A DNA stretch of 18,733 nucleotides, from positions 1-18,733 of the forward strand of contig JAKBTA010000021.1 of assembly GCA_021844645.1 (NCBI GenBank). Direction: 5' to 3'. The notes under the pieces were generated by a model. That model searched no databases. It saw only the letters and a program-made list of their open reading frames with translations, and was not told the origin of the DNA. The stretch comes from Nitrospirota bacterium. GTDB taxonomy: Bacteria; Nitrospirota_A; Leptospirillia; Leptospirillales; Leptospirillaceae. Below are positions 14,795 through 18,733 of this stretch, in pieces. A program made the position numbers and the translations under genes. The stretch's first letter is position 1. Each line of letters begins with the position of its first letter.

Positions 14795-15096
14795 TCGAGC
14801 AAGACGGGGATTTTCTCAAATATCGCCAGTGGACAAAGGGGAATCCCCAATCAATAAGAGAGCGATCCATCTTTCTCCTGGGGAAGCCATTCATTATTTA
14901 TTTATATATTGTTTTCATGAATTTTTCGGTGATCATTTTTCCATCTGTCTTCTTCAAGATCTTCCTGAATGTTCCCCTGGGTCTTGCCGTTCTTGCGATT
15001 GTCTTGACTGATGCAATCATGGTGAAGCGAACGGCAAAGGTCTTTGATTCAGTCCGATTTTTTCTTTGGAAAAAATATGTCGAAGTTGGGCTATGA
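14791..15096 (+). CDS. Small two-transmembrane protein
   Basis: A 101-aa inner-membrane protein starting at a GTG that overlaps the preceding stop (GTGA). Two hydrophobic segments are predicted by eye: about 33-55 (PFIIYLYIVFMNFSVIIFP) and about 60-78 (VPLGLAVLAIVLTDAIM). The flanks are basic, with aromatic and lysine residues at the C-terminal end (FFLWKKYVEVGL), suggesting both ends face the cytoplasm. I recognise no family. Small membrane proteins next to nucleotidyltransferase or HEPN genes may act as sensors or membrane effectors, but nothing here shows that. The next gene overlaps its stop as ATGA. Confidence 0.6.
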   Translation: MIEQDGDFLKYRQWTKGNPQSIRERSIFLLGKPFIIYLYIVFMNFSVIIFPSVFFKIFLNVPLGLAVLAIVLTDAIMVKRTAKVFDSVRFFLWKKYVEVGL

Positions 15097-15260
15097 CAAT
15101 CAGGTCTCTGGCATTTAAAACAGGCGGGGAGTCCCGTCCGAATTGCCTGACGGCAATCCACTGGATCCGTCTCTCGAAAGAGATTGCTCACTCTCCAAAA
15201 GCGACGGAAGGGATTGTCAGGAAGATGGCAACGATGAAACGGGAGATGGAAAATGATTGA
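15093..15260 (+). CDS. Small hypothetical protein (55 aa)
   Basis: A 55-aa basic protein starting at an ATG that overlaps the preceding TGA (ATGA) and ending inside the start of the next gene (overlap of eight bases). Its ribosome site is weak, so translation probably depends on coupling. The sequence has no recognised motif; the C-terminal half is helical and charged (EGIVRKMATMKREMEND). Support comes mainly from the unbroken chain of overlapping starts and stops. Confidence 0.45.
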   Translation: MTIRSLAFKTGGESRPNCLTAIHWIRLSKEIAHSPKATEGIVRKMATMKREMEND

Positions 15261-16176
15261 AAAAGACTGGGACAAAAAAACGAGAAAAGAACAGATTGAA
15301 ACTCTTTTAAGAATTGAAAAAGAAGGGTTGATTCTTCAGGAAATCGGGCAGGAGGCGGCACGTCTGGCTCGAATGAAAAACGCAATATTTTTGGAATATA
15401 AGAATCGTGAAGCGATTAAATCCATCGATCTACAGAATAATGAGGTTCTTGAAAGGATTCTCTTTCACGCCACAGAGATTCTTGTCGGGACGTATGGAGC
15501 AAGTCTTGTCGTGTTTCATGGATCACGATTGCAGGGAGACTATTCTTTAGACAGCGACATTGATCTTTTAGTCGTGAAGGAAACAGACAAAGATCCGATG
15601 GAGAGGACAAAAGAAGCGGAGAGGCTTCTTGGAATCATCAAGTCCCCTGTTGGCTTCGATATTCAGGTCTGGACACCACAAGAAGTAAGGCGGGGTCTTG
15701 AGACAGGGCAACCATATGTTGGAATGGCACTGATTAACGGAAGAATTCTTCATGGAAGCAATTTTGTCATACCAGGAGACTATTCCTTCAATCTCGATTC
15801 ATTGTTGGCCGAAGCCCGAGAGCATTTGGCTTTTTCTGAAAACGCAATGGGGCGAAACAATGCGATTAGTGCGATGAATCAGCTTTTTCAGGCCACAGAA
15901 CGCTACTTAAAAGCGTTCATTATGGCAAAAGTCGTTAAGGTAGGGATGGCCCACAATCTCACAGAACTTCTCGATCAGGCGGTCAAACACGAATCGTCAT
16001 GGGAGACTCTTCGAGAGACCCTGACTCTGACTTCTCGATGGGGGAGGTCCTGTCATTGTCCTCCACAACACGAAGGAGAAGTTGTTCCAACTCTTCAAGA
16101 AGTCAGGGAACTTTATCGAGAGCTTGATCCGTGGCTCAAAACGCTTGACCAAATATTAACAACTTACAATTCTTGA
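15253..16176 (+). CDS. Fused minimal nucleotidyltransferase-HEPN protein
   Basis: A 307-aa protein joining domains usually encoded separately in MNT/HEPN toxin-antitoxin pairs. After a charged helical N-terminus (1-60), the nucleotidyltransferase domain carries VVFHGSRLQGDYSLDSDIDL (87-106), that is GS...SDxD with D101 or D102 and D104 as metal ligands. The C-terminal part (about 180-300) has the HEPN pattern AREHLAFSENAMGRNNAISA, LFQATERYLKAFI and MAHNLTELL. I see no clear RX4-6H RNase motif. In known pairs the nucleotidyltransferase inactivates the HEPN toxin by AMP transfer, so a fusion could be self-regulated; this is inference. The ATG has GGAGATGG upstream and overlaps the 55-aa ORF. 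A decayed partial copy lies at 17470-17735. Confidence 0.82.
   Translation: MIEKDWDKKTRKEQIETLLRIEKEGLILQEIGQEAARLARMKNAIFLEYKNREAIKSIDLQNNEVLERILFHATEILVGTYGASLVVFHGSRLQGDYSLDSDIDLLVVKETDKDPMERTKEAERLLGIIKSPVGFDIQVWTPQEVRRGLETGQPYVGMALINGRILHGSNFVIPGDYSFNLDSLLAEAREHLAFSENAMGRNNAISAMNQLFQATERYLKAFIMAKVVKVGMAHNLTELLDQAVKHESSWETLRETLTLTSRWGRSCHCPPQHEGEVVPTLQEVRELYRELDPWLKTLDQILTTYNS
15313..15413 (+). repeat. Repeat A, intact copy within the nucleotidyltransferase-HEPN gene
   Basis: About 100 bases of the 5' part of the gene, encoding IEKEGLILQEIGQEAARLAR and the following MKNAIFLEYKNRE, are closely repeated at 17528-17628 in the same direction. The stretch beginning GGCTCGAATGAAAAACGCAA is identical in both copies. 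The repeats are 2.2 kb apart and could recombine. Confidence 0.8.
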
Positions 16177-16230
16177 CTTTCCTTTGTTTATTTATTGCTT
16201 TCATGAAAGTATCCAGGGAAGGACAAGCGA

Positions 16231-16755
16231 ATGGATGAAGATGAGGTAACATTAAATCTTGTTTCAAGCCTGGTTTTTGGAAGAACGCCTAGCCTGGACA
16301 AGATAGAATCTGAACTGAACGCTCATTGGGATCTTGTTAAACGTGTTATGGGAGAGGTTGAAGAAACCCTTTTGGCCGACAAGGAGAACGAGCTCGTTAA
16401 TCGCAGGGTGCTGATCGAGGGAAAGATTTTTATCGAAGAGTTGCATCTCAAAAAGATGGTGGACCTCTCTTTGTCCGGAACGGATCCGGAAGCCTGGGAA
16501 AATCCCTGGAAGATACTTTTCGCCATGTCGGTTCTGCCAAACTATTCCCGTCCAGACGAGATCGAAAATGCAAAGGGAATGAGGCTTCTTTCCACTTTCT
16601 ACAACGATAAAAACACGCTGGAGCAGATCCCCGACTGGATTCTGATTCTGTCAAAACATGGAGAAAAAGAGCTTGTCCGTTCCGCAGAGAGGGTCAGGGC
16701 CGATCTCCCGAAGATCCTCTGGATAAAGAAGAACAAGACGCCATATCAATATTAA
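16231..16755 (+). CDS. Hypothetical protein
   Basis: A 174-aa acidic, mostly helical protein beginning MDEDEVTLNLVSSLVFGRTP, with GGGAAGGA before the ATG. It follows the nucleotidyltransferase-HEPN gene by 54 bases in the same direction, so it may be cotranscribed. The intervening stretch contains a perfect 12-base palindrome (CTTTCATGAAAG, 16198-16209). There are no membrane segments, signal peptide or cysteine motifs. I recognise no family. The basic C-terminus (LWIKKNKTPYQY) could contact nucleic acid, but this is weak. Confidence 0.6.
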   Translation: MDEDEVTLNLVSSLVFGRTPSLDKIESELNAHWDLVKRVMGEVEETLLADKENELVNRRVLIEGKIFIEELHLKKMVDLSLSGTDPEAWENPWKILFAMSVLPNYSRPDEIENAKGMRLLSTFYNDKNTLEQIPDWILILSKHGEKELVRSAERVRADLPKILWIKKNKTPYQY

Positions 16756-16780
16756 TGCGAGGAGAAAAAGAAGGAAAAAA

Positions 16781-16966
16781 GAAAAACCGCCCATCGTTCC
16801 ATTTTCAAAATTGTTGACCGTCAGTGAAGTCGCAGAAATTCTCGGTGTTTCCCCGTAACAATCCGGTCCTGGGACAAAGTCGGGAAAACTCAAGACCGTT
16901 AGAACTCCTGGCAATTAGAGAAGGATCTCTTCAGAAGAAGTGAACAGGATTCTGAATAATGTCTAA
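16781..16966 (+). pseudogene. Decayed MerR/excisionase-like HTH gene
   Basis: The forward strand encodes SKLLTVSEVAEILGVSP, the start of a MerR or excisionase-type helix-turn-helix. It continues in another frame as VTIRSWDKVGK, then returns to the first frame as LKTVRTPGN, a TAG at the usual Gln position, RRISSEEVNRILNNV and TAA 16964-16966. Two compensating one-base changes (near 16853 and 16887) and one CAG-to-TAG-type nonsense explain all breaks. The order T-x-G-E/V-A-x-x-L-G-V-S, then R-W/S-W, then VRTPGNQRR is typical of HTH regulators linked to IS607-type resolvases or prophage excisionases. No resolvase or TnpB follows. The region 16967-17037 holds nothing else I recognise. Confidence 0.6.
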
Positions 16967-17037
16967 CTCGAAGTTTCCGGAGAAAATCGAGGAGGGAGAC
17001 GAATCAAAAGCTCCAATTGACAAACTCTTTGACACAA

Positions 17038-17059
17038 AAAGGCCTCTTCCGTGGCCTTT
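17038..17059 (+). terminator. Possible weak bidirectional terminator
   Basis: AAAGGCC pairs with GGCCTTT around an eight-base loop. On the plus strand the following T content is weak (TTTCCGTTT); on the minus strand the arm ends in five T. It lies between the decayed HTH gene and the next promoter, where a terminator would fit. Confidence 0.4.
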
Positions 17060-17080
17060 CCGTTTGCTCCCAGAGGCTCG

Positions 17081-17089
17081 TGATATAAT
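17081..17089 (+). promoter_or_regulatory. Extended -10 promoter element
   Basis: TGATATAAT gives a perfect TATAAT (17084-17089) with the TGn extension. The -35 is poor (GTTTGC at a 16-base spacing), which an extended -10 tolerates. It would drive the 73-aa gene starting at 17187 with a leader of about 90 bases. Confidence 0.5.
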
Positions 17090-17146
17090 GTGAAAATGGC
17101 GGGAGTCGGTTCGTGACATTCCCGAGAGAGACCGTCGGAAGACTGC

Positions 17147-17172
17147 GTTTCAATGCCCGTAAGGGTATTTCC
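17147..17172 (+). repeat. Solitary CRISPR-repeat-like sequence
   Basis: The sequence begins GTTTCAATGCCCGTAAGGG and continues TATTTCC; it has the GTTTCAAT start and the central ATGCCC/GGGTAT dyad of some type I or III CRISPR repeats. Only one copy exists in the window, with no array and no cas gene, so it may equally be a chance hairpin in the leader of the next gene. Confidence 0.3.
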
Positions 17173-17186
17173 CCAAGGAGAAACTG

Positions 17187-17408
17187 ATGGAGAGTCCAAC
17201 AGAGAAAACTCTGACCACTGATGAGATCGCCATTCTGGATCGGTACAGCCATGGAGAAATTGATACGGATCAAGCAATGGAAGCTCTGGGGAGCGATTAC
17301 TACGGAGATCTTGTCATCCTGCTTTCAAAAGCTGATCTTCCTTTTCCCGGACTCCCGGAAAATGTCAAAAAAAAGCTGGTGGCCGATTTTGTGAGAATTA
17401 TGAAATAA
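17187..17408 (+). CDS. Small acidic protein, possible antitoxin
   Basis: A 73-aa protein with AAGGAG before its ATG and a candidate promoter upstream. It is helical, with ILDRYSHGEIDTDQAMEALG followed by DYYGDLVILLSKADLPFP. The pattern 'RY..GEI...QA.EALG......L..LL..A.LP.P' resembles small antitoxins that pair with PIN-domain toxins. No intact toxin gene follows: the next stretch (17409-17469) is short and broken, and then comes a decayed nucleotidyltransferase copy. The antitoxin assignment is inference from pattern and size. Confidence 0.55.
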   Translation: MESPTEKTLTTDEIAILDRYSHGEIDTDQAMEALGSDYYGDLVILLSKADLPFPGLPENVKKKLVADFVRIMK

Positions 17409-17469
17409 AGCGTGTACGATGGTGATTCTAGGCAGTTTCCCATTGATATCGCTAATATTCTGGCAAGGA

Positions 17470-17735
17470 ATGGTGAAAATAAAAGAGTGGGACGAAAAAT
17501 CTATTGAAGAAATAAAAACTTTCGGAAATTGAAAAAGAGGGATTGATTCTTCAGGAAATCGGGCGGGAGTCGGCAAGGCTGGCTCGAATGAAAAACGCAA
17601 TATTTTTGGAATATAAGAAACGTGAAGCCAGTAAGCAAAAGTTAGAAAATAATTAAATCTATGGATTTTCATGGTTCCCGTCTTTGTGGGGGAGACTTAT
17701 TCTGACAGCGATATCGATCTCCTATTGGGTTATAC
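17470..17735 (+). pseudogene. Decayed partial copy of the nucleotidyltransferase-HEPN gene
   Basis: It starts like its intact relative (MVKIKEWDEKSIEEIK), shifts frame near 17515, then continues IEKEGLILQEIGRESARLAR, MKNAIFLEYKKRE and a stop. It resumes as FHGSRLCGGD and, after another shift, SDSDIDLLLG, the nucleotidyltransferase core. About 45 residues between N-terminal and catalytic parts are deleted and everything after the core is lost. DNA identity with 15313-15413 is high. Its end abuts the inverted repeat at 17728-17759, which may mark the junction that truncated it. Confidence 0.8.
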
Positions 17736-17759
17736 TAAAATGGTAATATTAGTATAACC
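17728..17759 (+). promoter_or_regulatory. Perfect 11-bp inverted repeat, operator-like
   Basis: GGTTATACTAA (17728-17738) and TTAGTATAACC (17749-17759) are perfect inverted copies around ten bases; ATTGG and CAAT extend the arms with one extra G. It lies about 80 bases before the GSU2403-like gene and right after a decayed gene. It may be a repressor binding site for the downstream operon or the end of a small element. Confidence 0.55.
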
Positions 17760-17789
17760 AATGCAGGATGCTCCTTTAAGAGGAGGGAG

Positions 17790-17843
17790 ATGCGCTGTTT
17801 CCATGGAAAGAACAACGGGATGCCTTGCGCTAAAAAACAATGA
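17790..17843 (+). CDS. Possible 17-aa leader peptide
   Basis: A short ORF, MRCFHGKNNGMPCAKKQ, has AGGAGGGAG directly before its ATG. Its TGA overlaps the ATG of the GSU2403-like gene (ATGA), whose own ribosome site is poor. It could serve as a coupled leader, or be the tail of a lost upstream gene, since the same frame is open to the left past the inverted repeat. Confidence 0.3.
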   Translation: MRCFHGKNNGMPCAKKQ

Positions 17844-18733
17844 TCCAGGCGAAAAAGTTATCTCCATTCTTCTCAGCTCGATATTCAGATCTTCTTTTGT
17901 CTCTCGAACATTCTTTTATCGAACGCTTCGGTTTGGCCGGAAGAGAAGGCTCTTTTGTCTGTAAAACGGTCAAGGGAAGGAAATATTGGTATTTTCAGTT
18001 TATGGAAGAGGGAAAACAGAAACCCGTTTTCATCGGCCCCGACTCAGGCGGAATTCGTCAAGCCATTCAGGAAACAAAGGAAGCAAAGGAGGTTATCAAA
18101 CAACTCGCCCTTTCTCTTTCGTCTGCAGGAGGTTTTGTTTTCCCCGGGACGGCAGGGAGGATACTCTCTTCCATGGGAGATTCAGGACTCTTTCTGTCAG
18201 GAGCGGTCATCGTTGGAACAAACGCTTTCATGTCTTATCAGAATGTATTCGGTATCCGATGGCAGGGCGTATCCTCAGCGATGCAAACAACAGATATTGA
18301 TTTTGCACAATTTTCCCGATTCAAGGTGGGTGTGCCACTTGATGTTTCATCTTCGATTAGGAGGACACTGGCAGACATCGAAGCTCATCCTATCTGGAAA
18401 TCACTCCATCCGAAAGATCCCACTTGGACAATCTTAATGAGAAAAGAGTCTTTTTCCCTCGAATTTCTTTCCCCCCTTATCGGGAAGGATGAAGAGGAGG
18501 AACGTCCAGTTTCTCTTCCCTGGGTTGGAGTTCATTCACAACCCCTCCGTTTCATGGACTATTTGATCGAACATCCGTTCCATGCGGTCGCTCTCGCTCA
18601 AAGAAGTGCAATTCTCGTGAATCTTCCTGATCCAGGGCGATTTGCTTTGCACAAGCTTATTGTCCATGAGAGGCGTTGTGCTACCGATTTAATAAAAAAG
18701 GAAAAGGATCTGTTGTTTGCATCGCTGAGGATA
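17840..18733 (+). CDS. GSU2403-family nucleotidyltransferase-fold protein (partial, runs off window)
   Basis: At least 298 aa, open to the end of the window. It matches the NTP_transf_8-type (GSU2403) family. The N-terminal segment (FSARYSDLLLSLEHSF) is followed by the family's VKGRKYWYFQF and VFIGPDSG, then the nucleotidyltransferase core with GTNAF at 126-130 and TDIDFA at 151-156, where D152 and D154 are the expected metal ligands. Later come FMDYLIEHP and GRFALHKLIVHERR, also typical. The function of this family is not established; its fold suggests nucleotide transfer to RNA, protein or a small molecule, and relatives occur in accessory regions. The ATG at 17840 is the first in frame after a stop at 17831. 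Confidence 0.85.
   Translation, partial: MIQAKKLSPFFSARYSDLLLSLEHSFIERFGLAGREGSFVCKTVKGRKYWYFQFMEEGKQKPVFIGPDSGGIRQAIQETKEAKEVIKQLALSLSSAGGFVFPGTAGRILSSMGDSGLFLSGAVIVGTNAFMSYQNVFGIRWQGVSSAMQTTDIDFAQFSRFKVGVPLDVSSSIRRTLADIEAHPIWKSLHPKDPTWTILMRKESFSLEFLSPLIGKDEEEERPVSLPWVGVHSQPLRFMDYLIEHPFHAVALAQRSAILVNLPDPGRFALHKLIVHERRCATDLIKKEKDLLFASLRI

Noticed and set aside
17101..17186. A CRISPR array
   Set aside because: Only one repeat-like unit is present and no regular spacing or cas gene is seen.
2642..18733. tRNA genes in the accessory region
   Set aside because: I found no cloverleaf with a T-arm and acceptor pairing other than that of tmRNA.

Overview
The window starts in ordinary bacterial housekeeping sequence: a leucyl aminopeptidase (pepA), smpB and the tmRNA gene ssrA. 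From the 3' end of ssrA onward it becomes a long accessory region of defence-like and toxin-like genes, decayed genes and mobile-element debris. The host looks like a Gram-negative-type bacterium of moderate G+C with good Shine-Dalgarno sites. The style recalls Leptospirillum or other Nitrospirota, but nothing in the window proves a genus. The 3' end of ssrA is a classic integration site, so 2642 to the window end may be a genomic island. No integrase gene and no second copy of the tmRNA 3' end is visible.

Layout. (1) 72-2641: pepA-smpB, a promoter, ssrA (candidate tag ANNEMALAA), then a very strong intrinsic terminator. (2) 2782-4526 on the minus strand: an AbiEi/AbiEii type IV toxin-antitoxin pair with an operator-like palindrome, flanked by insertion-sequence-like repeats. 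(3) 5100-7086: the truncated, frameshifted C-terminal part of a large SNF2-type helicase with a DUF3883 domain, then a frameshifted DUF3800 gene; both look like remains of a defence locus. (4) 7437-9095: an unusual fusion of a HhH-GPD DNA-glycosylase-like domain to a DUF6884/YaaA-like domain, followed by a short coupled ORF that runs into a transposase remnant. (5) 9539-9916, minus strand: a ribbon-helix-helix-like regulator.

(6) 10033-14092: a cassette starting with a Lon-type AAA+ ATPase lacking a protease domain, then a small protein, a metallophosphoesterase carrying three in-frame stop codons, two intact tandem metallophosphoesterases, and another ORF with two in-frame stops. All junctions between the intact genes are close or overlapping. 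(7) 14163-16755: a tightly overlapping run of small genes (Zn-ribbon protein, RHH-like protein, two-TM membrane protein, 55-aa protein) leading to a fused nucleotidyltransferase-HEPN protein, then an unrecognised gene. (8) 16756-18733: a decayed MerR/excisionase HTH gene, a putative small antitoxin-like gene, a decayed partial copy of the nucleotidyltransferase-HEPN gene, a perfect inverted repeat, and a GSU2403-family nucleotidyltransferase-fold gene that runs off the window.

Two themes stand out. First, nucleotidyltransferase-fold genes recur (AbiEii, MNT-HEPN and its broken copy, GSU2403-like). Second, gene decay is widespread: frameshifts in the helicase/DUF3800 block, and several nonsense codons without frameshift in the metallophosphoesterase block. 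The best candidates for an undescribed system are the glycosylase-DUF6884 fusion and the AAA+/metallophosphoesterase cassette.
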